Below the pieces are notes generated by a model that was given only the letters and a program-made list of their open reading frames with translations, made no database searches and was not told where the DNA came from. From Tricholomella constricta (lineage: Eukaryota; Basidiomycota; Agaricomycetes; Agaricales; Lyophyllaceae), in the NCBI GenBank assembly GCA_013368375.1, contig JAACJP010000062.1:1-64000 (forward strand): a stretch of 64,000 bases of DNA, in the 5' to 3' direction. Made by a program: the position numbers and the translations under genes. Below are positions 46,763 to 57,157 of the stretch, in pieces; the stretch's first letter is position 1; each line of letters opens with the position of its first letter.

Positions 46763-47460
46763 AAAGAGTTGTTGATGTCGAGCGTAGTGAGAAGTAATGC
46801 GAGCGAAAGTGTAACTGGGAATAGGATAACGAACTAAGTGAAATAAGAACGGTTAGAACTTAAAGTCTAAAGTAAAAGAGAGCGGCGATGCCGTGGGCGT
46901 ACGATCCAGGGAAGTTCGACGAAGTCGAGCTGGGGATCGGCAAGTGAGTGCGGAGCACAAAGGCGGGGCCTAGGAGGCGGCTTACTGGAAACCAGTGATA
47001 GGGTTTTTGACAAGAGCGAAGGTAGCGACCTAAAGGGCTATCACTGGAAACCGAGGAGGCCGTGAGCTGGATCGCAGCTTGTGAAAGGGCGCGGGGCGCA
47101 TACCTGGGCTGGGGCGTCGAGGACGGCGGAAGACAAAGAGAGGGGAGTCTCCCAGCCCAGGACTTTTAAAAGCTCGAGACCGAAACCTCCGAAAAACTTC
47201 CTCCAGCACCGCATCTGCTAAAAGATAGCGCGGTGCCGAGGTTCGGAGGGTGGACCAGAACTGAATGTAGGATGGAATTCGGACTCAGCGCATGCGAGAA
47301 CTGATCCGCGCCGGGGGCGCAACGTGGGGCACGTGAGGGGTCTGGAAGCGGGCGCAGAGGCCTGCGAAATTCCTCCTTACCCTCGGAACCCGGAATTACG
47401 ACGAGCCACGTGCAATGTATTATATGTAAAATTTTATCTTATCTTATCCAGCCAAACATG
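46763..47460. other. Leader and terminal region of retroelement 1
   Basis: No gene. Contains CCAGTGATAG/CTATCACTGG (46992-47001 and 47038-47047) as an inverted pair. Further out are nested stems CCTCCGAA/TTCGGAGG (47186-47193, 47242-47249) and GCACCGC/GCGGTGC (47206-47212, 47230-47236). Confidence 0.6.
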
Positions 47461-47858
47461 AACAATTTTCTATCCAAACAAACAAAAGGAAGGCTCAAAC
47501 TCGCGGTAGAGCGGCTAGCAAAAAAGGGATTCGGGGATCCCGGCATTCTCTGGTAAACCCTGCCGTAGGTGCTAGTTAACTCGTCGCTTACACTGCGGGC
47601 ATAAGCCCATTTAAGCGTGAGACATATGGTGTAATTATTATGTAGTTATTTATAATATGACCAAAAAAAGATTGTCGATTAAATGATGAGTTTATTTAAA
47701 ATATATTCCGCAAAAAAGTCCACCTCAAAACCGGTGACAATATCAAAGATATATTACAAATACAATCATGTTGCATTCACCGGCGAAAACTCAAAATTAT
47801 TAGTAATACTATCACCATTTATCCGGGGAGCATATGTTGAACATGTGGTAAAATATAG

Positions 47859-48179
47859 TTTTTTTTTTTTTTTTTTTTTTTTTTTTGGTGGAGCGTTTGG
47901 TGTAGTCTGCCGACCGACGACAACGTCGTCTCCTTCAGACCCGCTGGTGGCGGCCAGGGACATAGACCTGGCCTGGGGACCTATTTCTAGGAGGAGGTAA
48001 TGCATTTACGCACGCTGCATGATTGCAACAGTGTGGGACTCGATCATTAGATAATACCCACTAAAACCCCCTTGTGGCTGAACGAGGATGGGATTCAAAC
48101 TCGCGACTTTCTGCACTTGTCAGAGAGTCACATGCCCTTGGCCGGAAACGATGGTGCCACTACGCCATCGTTACCCCCT
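47859..48179 (-). mobile_element. tRNA-derived SINE with poly(A) and target duplication
   Basis: On the minus strand this 321-bp unit begins AGGGGGTAACGATGG. It has a pol III A box TGGCGTAGTGGC (48156-48167) and B box GTTTGAATCCC (48090-48100), a 190-bp body, and ends in about 27 A's (T-run 47859-47886). Both sides carry GGTAAAATATAG (47847-47858 and 48180-48191). These are the marks of a SINE moved by a LINE's target-primed reverse transcription. No coding capacity. The T-arm does not fold well, so it is tRNA-derived and not a tRNA. Confidence 0.88.
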
Positions 48180-48191
48180 GGTAAAATATAG

Positions 48192-48925
48192 TTGATGGAT
48201 TTGTTTATCATACGAACGGTGTAACGGGCGTTACCGAATATGGTAGCGATCGTTGTTTGTCTGTGTTTATTTCTAAAGGTGCTGGCCATATATAGCCAGC
48301 ACCTCTGTATTATATAATCTTCAGACTTATACATACCTACATCTACACACAATCCAATCAGTGGTCGTGTTTAGTTTGGTGTGAACTCCTAAGTCTATTC
48401 ACACCCTTACAAACGGCCTATCGGCAAGAGATTGATCGGGAGTTTATTTTAAATATATTCCGACATATGATCGATGCGATCATATGACATCACGCGCCAG
48501 TAATTATAACGGCCGCCAGATGACGCGACGAGATAATATAGATACAATATTATAATAACATTATACTACATATTCAGTATACGGCAGGCGATACGCAGCA
48601 AGACTCTGTAGATTACGGTCCAAGAAAACAAGAAATTTGCCTATGGAGTCCAAAGTCAGTTTAGATATGGTTTTAGAAGGTCGTACGTACCTTCGAAGAT
48701 CAATCGTCGTCAGATAGCTCATCCATCTTACGTACCCCTCGCTTTTGCTGCATTGATTATTGCTTTGATTATAATCTTATACCACTTGGTAAATTTACAC
48801 TTGCAGATAAAGCGCGCCTTCTTGATGCGACATACAACCTTTTGGGCTTCAACGGCGGGCTTTAACGAAACACACTAGAGTATATGTACCTACACAACAT
48901 GCCACACTAAAGCGCCAGTGCCATC
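48192..48925. other. AT-rich stretch, no gene seen
   Basis: No supported coding or RNA gene. Short open frames only. Confidence 0.6.
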
Positions 48926-48933
48926 ATCACAAC

Positions 48934-49260
48934 TAGGGCTGCACACCATGCCGTACAAACACGGTTGTACGGCACCGTAATACGGCCACCGTGCCGTACC
49001 GTCGAGGATCTCGGGACCTTTTCCATCATACGGCTTTTGTACGGCTCTGTAACGCGATGCTTTTTCAGCTTCATATGTGACCGTAAGTTTATATACATGC
49101 TAAATACTCACTTTGATGCATTGACTTTTGTACTTCAAGGGACCGATGGCCGGCCGTCAATCAATAAACACGGTATACGGCCGTACCGTTGCCGTACCGT
49201 GCATCCTCTGAGCAACACGGTCCACGGCCGTGGCCGTATGACGGACGGTGTGCAGCCCTA
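48934..49260. mobile_element. hAT-type MITE with 8-bp target duplication
   Basis: 327-bp element with 14-bp perfect terminal inverted repeats, TAGGGCTGCACACC at the left and GGTGTGCAGCCCTA at the right. The inversion continues imperfectly. ATCACAAC flanks both ends (48926-48933 and 49261-49268). An 8-bp duplication and a TAGGG start are typical of hAT elements. Many internal TACGGC/GCCGTA units probably serve as transposase-binding subterminal repeats. No transposase inside, so it depends on one encoded elsewhere. Confidence 0.9.
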
Positions 49261-49268
49261 ATCACAAC

Positions 49269-50173
49269 CCCCTGCACTGCCACGTCCTGCACGCCGAGGC
49301 TCTGGATCATGATCATGTGATAGTCGTGCGACAAGATTTCCAATAAAAGCTCAGAATCGAGGCTGAATATATTTTCAAAATGATCAGGATAAATTCGCCA
49401 CTCAAATATCACTGATTATAAAGATAAATCTGTCACTGATGTTCACAATAAGATCAACTTGATATCCACCATCAATAGAGTAATCAGATTTTAAAAAAAC
49501 TCCAAATATAACTGAAGTAAAGTGGGATCTTATCACTAAGATAATCTTGATAAGGCTTACGCAATTCGAGAATAGGAAAAAAGGGAGAGGAAAAGAGAAA
49601 GACAAAAACTAGAGAAAGATACAATCTGTGGAGGGGGTTCGTCGCGCGCGCACGACTCGGTTAAGGTTGTCGGGCGCGGGAAGGACTTCCCCGGTACAAA
49701 GGGCGGTGTGTGATTATGTAAGCGAGTGAGCACGACCACCCACTTGGAGCATGGCTCTACGTCGGTGAACAGCCGAGCTGCCCAGATGGAGATAATAGAT
49801 TTGTACGAGCCGAGTTTACTAGACTAGACAATGACTCAGTGTTGGCGCGCAGCGGCGGGAGCAACAGCTGAGGAGAGATGGCGGTTCGAGTTCCTATAAG
49901 TAAGTAACAAGACGAGAACCTAAACTACATATGGGTGAACAAAAGTAATAGTTCTCCAGGAGAACTCTCAATAAACAGTTAGTGTAGTAATGGAAGGTAG
50001 AAAGAGCCCGACGGCTCGTAGCATAGAGTAACACATAACTGGTAAGGTATGAAACACGAGATGGTGGACATCAGGAAAAATTGACTTGTCTCCATAGAGG
50101 TACGGAGCTTTGGTAACTCGTGAACTTCGCGGACCCAAGTCCCCTTTAGGTAATTGTCCGTAACTACCAGCCA
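49269..50173. other. No gene seen
   Basis: AT-rich then mixed sequence without supported genes, terminal repeats or RNA genes. Confidence 0.6.
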
Positions 50174-50242
50174 AACTCCTGTAGCACTCTGTAGCACTCT
50201 GTAGCTGTCTGTAACAGTGCAGCTACAGATGCTACAGGAGTT
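50174..50242. repeat. Fold-back repeat
   Basis: AACTCCTGTAGCA (50174-50186) and its exact complement (50230-50242) enclose three CTGTAGC units. May be the remains of a small inverted-repeat transposon. Confidence 0.65.
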
Positions 50243-50398
50243 ATATAGTGCTCATATTTCACAGAAAAGCATTTATATCAAATCAAATGTATTCACAAAA
50301 TAATTAACTAGACATATGTCAACTGTCTACAGCACTAACCAGAGTGAAATGATGATCCCATAAGCATGGGCAAGTGGGTCAAAGACAGGTGAAAGGTG

Positions 50399-50840
50399 GA
50401 GAGGGGGAGGGGTGTTTGAGGTGGGAGGATGTGGGGGGGGGGGGGGTGTTTGGGGGGGGGGGGGGGAGGATGTTGGAGGTGGAGAGGGAGAGGGAGGGAT
50501 GTGAAAGGTGGAGGGAGAGGGAGGAATGTGAAAGGTGGAGAGGGGGAGGGGGGGTGTTTGGGGGGGGGGAGGATGTTGGAGGTAGAGAGGGAGAGGGATG
50601 GATGTTTGAGGTGGAGGAGGGATGTGAAAGGTGGAGAGGGGAAGGGGGGGGGGGTGTTTTGGGGGGGGGGAGGATGTTTGGGGGGGGAGGATGTTTGGGG
50701 GGGGGGGGGGGAGGATGTTGGAGGTGGAGAGGGAGAGGGAGGGATGTAAAAGGTGGAGGGAGAGGGAGGGATGTTTGAAGTGGAGAGGGAGAGGGAGGGA
50801 TGTTTGAGGTGGAGAGGGAGGGATGTTTGAGGTAGGAAGC
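50399..50840. repeat. G-rich minisatellite
   Basis: Irregular units such as GGTGGAGAGGGAGAGGGAGG and GGATGTTTG, with G-runs of 7-12. One strand is almost free of C. It can form G-quadruplexes. Frames through it are meaningless Gly/Glu repeats. Confidence 0.9.
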
Positions 50841-51390
50841 TATCATTTCAAGAGCCTTAAGTCACCTGAAGAATAAATCGGGGCTTACCATGGCCATGAT
50901 TTGACACCCAACAGTCCCGACACTTGCTCCCTTCCTTGAAAGCGGCGGCACGGCCTCTGTCCAATATTAACCAGCTGCATAAGAACTTCAGCTGACTGGT
51001 AGATAAGAGATATAATTTGTGAAACTCACCTGGTTCCACCATGTGGCAGTGGGGACTCGAAGACGCGAAGACGCGTGTATGCACCGAAAAAGAGAAGGAA
51101 ATTTTAAAAAAGAGGCAACAAAAAAGAGTTCAACAAAGGTGCTTGTGCCACAGGTGGGACCAACATTCATGGTCATCATAGACTGATCACAGAGCACCCA
51201 CTGTCCACAGGAAGACAGGAGCAAAAGGCTTGAAAAAGGGAAAGGGAGTGGGAGGGAGAATGCGATGGTGCGTTGGGCTGGATGCGGGTGGATGCGGAGT
51301 CGGGCGGAGCTTGAAAGCACTTGGGGAAACATTTTTCGTCAAAGGCCAATGCTGGATGTGAGAACATGCGCAGACGTGAGGATGTATTAA

Positions 51391-51486
51391 TGACCTTATG
51401 GTGCAGCGGTTGTTACACATGCTTCTGCCAACTGACTTTAGGATATGAGATCATGGGTTCAATTCTTTCCGGTTGAATTATTTTTT
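51391..51486 (+). other. tRNA-like pol III unit
   Basis: A box TGGTGCAGCGG (51399-51409), B box GGTTCAATTC (51456-51465) and a T-run (51481-51486) in the right order and spacing. No clean cloverleaf. Probably a tRNA-derived SINE head or tRNA relic. Not the same family as the SINE at 47859-48179 in its body. Confidence 0.5.
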
Positions 51487-51890
51487 GCCAGCACGGACAT
51501 AATTGAGGCGCGCACTAAACAGCGAGCTCAATTGTAGGCATGGTTGAGTACCATCTTTTTGAAGAGCATATCAATTGAGAGCAATACATATAGCAGGTGT
51601 GAGCTCCTGAGATTTATATACCACTAGTGAAAGCTACAGACAACTACCAAAGCTACAGACTGGTACGTAGTACAAGCCGGCCATCTACCACAGCTCCAGA
51701 TCTTGGCTGTGTGTTACGGATCACTTCCGTTTTTCCTGATGGAGAGATGCATATTGATAGCGAGATATGTTCCCGCGCCGACGGCGCGCGTGGACGATGC
51801 GCGTCAGGGTTGCGAGGGCTCGGGCCGATTGATTTCCCAACAGGAGACATGCGAGAAAGATAGATTTATGAGGTGAGAAGATACAGTAGT
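51487..51890. other. No gene; downstream edge of retroelement 2
   Basis: Non-coding. The end of retroelement 2 must lie here but no terminal repeat could be fixed by eye. Confidence 0.4.
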
Positions 51891-53261
51891 TTACATAGGT
51901 AATTTGTATTTGTGGGCGAACTCCTGACGGAGTGTAGCCCAAGCGCGAGTAATAGCGTTAGGTACGAGAAAATCAAGGCGACGCCAGTAAAGTAAGAAAC
52001 ATAAAGAAGACCAACCGCCGAGTTTCATGATGACTTCAGGGGGAACGCCGGAGGCGAGCAACTCGATGACACCGCCGATACGGTAGCTGTGGCCGAAGAC
52101 GGGGTCAAGACTATGAGCCAGAAAAATTTTGGAGGTGGTAGATAAGAAAAGGGACTTAATGAGAGGGGTTGAAGAGATCTCGGTACGAAAAGCGAAGAGG
52201 TGGGATGAGGAAGAAGGGTGGTTGAGACGTAAATGCTTGTCGAGAGCGCTGATAGGGCAGAAGATATTGTTGGTAGCGGTCAGGATACATTGGATGCCTG
52301 TGGGGGAGGTCTTGGTATGGGGGATGTGGAAGGTTATAACTTTGGATCCGTTGACAAAGGAGGATTTGAAGTTGGAGGAGGAAGAGACATGGCGGGATGG
52401 CGAGAAGGAGGTAGAAGGTGGAAGGATTTCGCCTAGACCACGACAGCCCCAGAAGGCGACGAGGGCCGCCGCCCAGACGGCGGCACCAAAAGGAGAGTCG
52501 AGGTCGAGATCGTTGCGTAGGCAGAGGAGATGGCGTGCTGTGATGGGATTGCGCGGGGGGCGTTTGAAAGGGATGCCAAATTTGTCGGCAGTTTTTTGAA
52601 GGGACAAGACCCATGGGTCGCGACCGTGCCATTCAGCGCGGTGGATGATATGCCAGGCGCGCAAACCGCTAAGCCAGTTACGTACGCAGGCGCCTGAGCA
52701 GGAAGACGAGGCGTCGGCGATAAAAGCGGAAAGCAAGGCGTCGGAGGCGGGCATACGAAGGTTCTCGGATACGCGGAGGCGGTCGCAGAATTGTGTAAAA
52801 CGGAGAAGGCCCGCACCATAAGATTGTCGAGTGGATTCAGACAAAGATTCGAGTAGAAGATGGTAAATTTGGGACTAGAGGTTAAGTGAAGCGAAATAAG
52901 TGAAACGAAAAGAAACAAGTTCTCGAGGTGGCTGTGTTTTATGAGACGGGAGGGAGCGGGCGGCGAGGCTTAGAGGATTTGGATTGGCAACGAAGAGGCC
53001 CGGTGCTACGGTGCAGGAGGTAACACGTGGTGGTGCAGGTAAGGTTTCTAAGGGAGGAGGTTGACGTTGGACGGCAGGCTGATTAGAAGAGGGGACAGAG
53101 CGTCGAAGGCAGCGGAATAGGCCAGGAGCAATCGTTGAAGAGGTAGTGCGTGCTGGATACTGTGTTGATTCGAACATTGGAGTGCGTGGAAGGAGGCCGT
53201 TGGGACCTCCTAAACCAACGTTGAGGACCTCAGTTGAGGCTGGAACAGGAGGGTCAGCCAT
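51891..53261 (-). CDS. Tyrosine recombinase of retroelement 2
   Basis: ATG 53261 overlaps the pol stop in ATGGCTGA. A Pro/Thr-rich leader of about 115 residues ends at 52917. Removing 52875-52916 (GTTTCT...TCTAG) joins in frame to SQIYHLLLESLSESTRQSYGAGLLRF, and the enzyme continues to TAA 51891. The catalytic part has FWGCRGLGEIL, FGHSYRIGG, KLGGWSS and the Tyr of FLLYWRR. R, H-x-x-R, W and Y are all present. The intron is short (42 bp) and so uncertain. Without it the leader is a separate frame. The role is cDNA integration. Confidence 0.82.
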
Positions 53262-55902
53262 CGAAAAATGGGATAAGTTCGCGCGGCAAAGCAAAGGCGC
53301 GCGTTAAAAAGCTTCGGGGGGCGCCCGATTCTCCACGCGAGATCGGATCGGCAGGGTTGAGTTTGGACTCGATGTATTTGAACGAGGGAACTATCAGATG
53401 TTCAGAGAGCACGCTATAGGTGCGTCGAGTGCACAAGTTGATTGGTAGATTGGGGCTACGGTGCTTGTTGTGGGCGCCGATCGCCCCGTAGTTGTTGGAA
53501 TGTATTAAAACGTGTGTGTTAGAAATTTTAAGTTGGGCTAAGAAAGAAATAGCCAGCTCAACCGCCATGGCTTCTAGCCAGCATATATCATGCTGCGGTT
53601 GCTTCCAATCTTTAACGAGCTTGAAAGCGTGCCAGAATTCTCCGATAATTATGCCGATGCCCCAAGAGGTGGAGGCGTCGACGAAGATGTCAATCTCGGC
53701 GAAATCACGGATGGGATAGAGTTGGCGGTAACCAGATGGGTCTTCGAGTTTCGTGCGCCACCAGCGTAGGGCGTGGACGACAGAGTCCGAAAGGTGGTGA
53801 GTAACAAAAGTATTAGACTTGTAACCAGACATGAAATTCGAGATTGAAGCGGGGAGCCTCGAAGAACCCTCAGGATACACGAAGGAGACGTGAACTAATG
53901 TGCCGTGAATGATTTGGATATCACGCAGTTTGAAAACTGCATGTCGCTCGAGGTGAGCGTTAAGCATGCTCGAAATACGAGTCAAGTATTTAAGTCGTTT
54001 CTTTTCAGTTAAGGTAACCGTGCGCAGAATCAGATCCCAGGAGAAGCCAATATATGTGAAGGAGGTGGAAAAACAGGGATCCGTTTTTTCGGGATGCCAC
54101 GGAATGTTGAGATCGGCAACAAGAGCCATAATCGATTCGCGATCGTGGAGGTAAGTATACGGACCTTCGTGAAAAGGGCCAGCGGCGACCGGGAAGCGAA
54201 AGGCTTCGACGTCGTCTTCGTATTTGAGAAAAAGGGAGGAAGTTTGGACTTCAGCATGCCAAATATCGATAGAGGCATTAGCGGTTTGGCCGGAGTTGCT
54301 ACTGGCTGGTCGGGCGCCGAAAGGGTGCACATGGTCGAGATAGAAAGCGCCTCCGAAGGAGACGACTAGGAAAGGTTTATGATCTGGGAGCGCCGGACAA
54401 GTGCGGTGAAAGGCTTTGATGTCAAAAGACATAGCCTGAGTGCCAAGGGGAGCGCGAGCAACCTAGAATTTAAGTAGAAATTAGAAATCAAATTCGAATG
54501 GGGTACAAGAGATAATTGTAGAGATGTAGAAGTAAGGAGGCGACGATGAGAGATCAAAGAGAATAAGATAATACGAACGCCGACGAGTATGAACTGGGCG
54601 TCAAGAAGGCTGAGATTTGAGGAGACGTAAATAGCGTCTCAAGAGAGCAGAGATTTAAGGAGACGGAGAATAACGTCCCAATAAATTGAACATGGGCAGA
54701 ATTTAGAATTAGAGCGGCGTGAAGGTCCAATAATTGGAACCAACGCCTTAAGAGATTTAGAAGTTAAGAGGCCACGAAGTTAAAGAAATTCAGAGATTGC
54801 ATCCAAACGATGTCGAAGGAATTTTGCTAGGGGAGATGGTAAGACTAACCTCTTCAGCGACTCGAAAGGCCATATCGAAACGCGTCGGGAAGTCATCCTT
54901 GGAGATGAAACTGTTCACTGAAGGTGTGCCGGATAAAGGGTCCCTTTTCGATAGGCGACAAACGCGTAGCTTCGGGGGAAGCCCGGGACCCGCGTCTTGT
55001 TCCGCTACAATAAAAGGGGAACAATAAATAGGTCCTCGCATGATGCGCTTGACTTCTTCGAGGGTAAAAGGACCGGACATGCGCCCAAGACTGATCTCGG
55101 TGGCGAGGTACTCGGCGACAGCCTCCGGATGAGTGTCAACGGACGGATGATTTTTAATGACCACGGACTTGGTCAGTTCGGGTAGTGTACCAAGGGGAAA
55201 GCCGTGCTTGAGATTGTTGACTAAGAGAGGATAGGTTTGGAGGAGGTTATGTTTGGTGAGGAGGCGATCGAAAGCAGAGACGTTATATGGAGTGGCGACA
55301 CGTTCGAAGAGCTCGTTATCGTAAGGACTGGATGAAGGCAGGCGAGGGCGGTAATGAATGTGGGCAGAAAAGTCACGATAGGTAAGGACGGTCACAGGCT
55401 TGAATAAAGCCGTCAAAGGTCCTATCACAGGCCGCACTTCGTTCGAAGGCGGCGTGAGGGGCCCCACAGAGTGAGCAGACGTGGAGGGCGTCAGCTCCGT
55501 GGCGATTGTCGCAGAACTTGTTGAGATTGTAAAAGATGCAGATTTTCTTTGCGCCTCCTCCTTTATGGGGCTTGGCGGTCCATAAGGTGTTGTTACGGAC
55601 GCGCGCGAAGAAGGGTTTGCCGTCCTCGAAGGAGGTTGAGCTGGTAGGATGATCGCGGAACGAATGCCCCTTTGCACAGATAAGGCACTGGGGCATCCGC
55701 GTTGGGCCAGGCCGAAAGGGCTGGCGGGAGCGAAGAGAAGTCGGGGGAGCTTCGCCCCGAGAAAACCGAGGCATCTTATTGGAAGAGAAGGGCTCGCTAT
55801 CTGCATGTCGTTTGAAAACCGCAGGAGCGGATCTGCGCTCTCTTTCCAGATCTCCGAGACGAACACGCAGAAGGACTTCCGAGGCGTACGCATCCCAGTC
55901 AA
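53254..55902 (-). CDS. Reverse transcriptase/RNase H of retroelement 2, split by an intron
   Basis: First part 55902-54850: after a Pro/Ser-rich overlap with gag it has NLKHGFPLG, then CSPFIVAEQ...LRVCRLSKRDP and DFPTRFDMAFRVAEE (RT fingers). GT at 54849 to AG at 54463 is removed and the frame goes on at 54462 with VARAPLGTQAMSFDIKAFHR (motif A), HPFGARPASSNSGQ (motif B) and YEDD (motif C, about 54225). RNase H follows with FVDASTSWG (53675), EAMAVELAI and IHSNNYGAIGAH (53500), and the frame ends at TGA 53254. The SNN replaces the SDN normally found there. The true start is unclear because 55373-55902 also encodes gag. Confidence 0.82.
54463..54849 (-). other. Intron-like insert in the reverse-transcriptase domain
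   Basis: 387 bp from GTTAGT to AATTCTAG, containing stops. Removal joins the RT domain without loss or gain, exactly between the residues before motif A. Inside are related GGAGACG...CGTCTC units (about 54598-54690). Confidence 0.7.
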
Positions 55903-56794
55903 ATAGAACGCCCTTGAGAATATCTCTACGAGCTTTCAGCTCGAAAGAATACCAGTCTGAGTAAGTCACTTCAAAATTGTCGAGCTGCGTGAAGAAGTCC
56001 CGATGTTTTTTATACTCGGTGGCGAAGGTGGGAGCCGTCTCTTGAGGAATTGAAACTGGCGACTCCGTACCGATGGTCGCCACCGAAGGTGACGGGTTGC
56101 AAAGCAACTCAAGAGCCGCAAGGAGATTGTTAGACGCTTCGACAAAACGGAATGGAGAGAGGCAGGTATAGGACTCATCTGAGCCCCAGAGAGAGATCAT
56201 CTTCGGCATGTCTAAGAGTTGCACTTTCTCCGAAGAATCCTCGTCGCCCCAAGGACGGAGCAATTTATAGTGGACTTCTTGGGGCAAGTAATTGACCGTC
56301 TCCATGCGCTCGTTTGTGAAAAAGTTGAGCGGAGGGCACATCTTGTTCTTGATGCAGAGCAAGTATGTTGTCGGAATAGTGATGCGATCACGGCGGGCAG
56401 GGACCCGCTTGACCGGGTCAACGAGATGCATGCTGCCTAGAAGTTTGGTCCGCGTTTTAGTTTCGGCCTCCTTTTCTCTATCCTTCTCGGTCTGCCTGTC
56501 CACCTCGGCTACTTTCTTCAACCGGGCACGCTCTCCTTCGATAAGACGGACGAGAGTGACGGGTAGAGGGCTCAAGGTAGAGCACAGTACTTCACTATCG
56601 ACGAACTCTTGGAATTCTTCATCAGTAAACCCGTAACTCCGTCTGAGAGGGGGCCCTATATCTAAGTCTGCCGGACGAGGACAAGGCGTCTCCTTGACAT
56701 TGTCCAACGCGTCTGGCAAACTGAGATGAGCGTCAAAATTGAAATCCTCGGAAATAGGACCCGGAATCCCGGCGTTAGGTAGACGGGTGGACAT
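55373..56794 (-). CDS. Gag-like protein of retroelement 2
   Basis: 473 residues from ATG 56794. A Lys/Glu-rich helix (about residues 100-130) precedes a capsid-like helical region. A Cys/His cluster CLICAKGHSFRDH lies near 385, and CIFYNLNKFC...HVCSLCGAPHAAF...C near 430-455. The same C-x-x-C-G-x-x-H-A plan occurs in retroelement 1. The last 530 bases are overlapped by the start of the pol frame. Confidence 0.8.
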   Translation of the reverse strand: MSTRLPNAGIPGPISEDFNFDAHLSLPDALDNVKETPCPRPADLDIGPPLRRSYGFTDEEFQEFVDSEVLCSTLSPLPVTLVRLIEGERARLKKVAEVDRQTEKDREKEAETKTRTKLLGSMHLVDPVKRVPARRDRITIPTTYLLCIKNKMCPPLNFFTNERMETVNYLPQEVHYKLLRPWGDEDSSEKVQLLDMPKMISLWGSDESYTCLSPFRFVEASNNLLAALELLCNPSPSVATIGTESPVSIPQETAPTFATEYKKHRDFFTQLDNFEVTYSDWYSFELKARRDILKGVLFDWDAYASEVLLRVRLGDLERERRSAPAVFKRHADSEPFSSNKMPRFSRGEAPPTSLRSRQPFRPGPTRMPQCLICAKGHSFRDHPTSSTSFEDGKPFFARVRNNTLWTAKPHKGGGAKKICIFYNLNKFCDNRHGADALHVCSLCGAPHAAFERSAACDRTFDGFIQACDRPYLS

Positions 56795-57157
56795 ATTATT
56801 GAATCAAAATTTTTAAGGATGAGAGAGCAAGGAGACGAGAGATGTCTCATAATAGGAGGAATACAAAATTAAGTAGTACAATGAAAATAGGGAAAATAAA
56901 GATTCCGTACATGCGTGCCTTATCTCACTGGTGGCAAAGTTCAATATTTTCAGTCAAAGAATCAATAAACAATGCAAAACATGTTCCCCTGGGTCGAAAT
57001 ATTGAATCATTATTGAATGGGAGGAACACTTTTAGCGTTCTTTGTTGATTTTTTGATTGAAAATATTGACCTTTGCCTTCAGTGTCTCAGCTTAGGCTAG
57101 CCGTGCGCAAGCTTACGTAGCCTTAGCTAACGACATTTTCCCACACGAATAGAAAGA

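Larger units (their letters stand above)
42372..47250 (-). mobile_element. Tyrosine-recombinase retroelement 1 (DIRS/Ngaro-like)
   Basis: Gag, reverse transcriptase/RNase H and tyrosine recombinase lie in this order on the minus strand, with no LTRs and no D-D-E integrase. That set defines DIRS/Ngaro-type elements. Possible terminal sequences are a hairpin at 42372-42392 and a nested hairpin at 47186-47249. CCGAAAAACTT (plus) occurs beside both (42394-42404, 47189-47199), in the same orientation, as expected for split direct repeats. Outer ends are not proved. The three coding parts are free of stops, so this copy may be recent. Confidence 0.78.
51891..56794 (-). mobile_element. Tyrosine-recombinase retroelement 2 (DIRS-like, with introns)
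   Basis: Same gene order as retroelement 1 (gag, RT/RNase H, recombinase, all minus) but little similarity in sequence, so a different lineage. The RT frame is interrupted by a 387-bp GT-AG insert at 54463-54849 and the recombinase frame by a possible 42-bp one. Gag, RT and recombinase are free of stops once these are removed. RNase H has a suspect Asn in place of a catalytic Asp. Ends not determined. Confidence 0.78.

Noticed and set aside
47520..47650. Possible tRNA in a GC-rich stretch (GGATTCGGGGATCCCGG)
   Set aside because: No consistent A box/B box pair and no acceptor stem could be formed.
50374..50846. Gly/Glu and Pro/Ser repeat proteins in the G-rich array
   Set aside because: Both strands and several frames are open because the DNA is a simple repeat.
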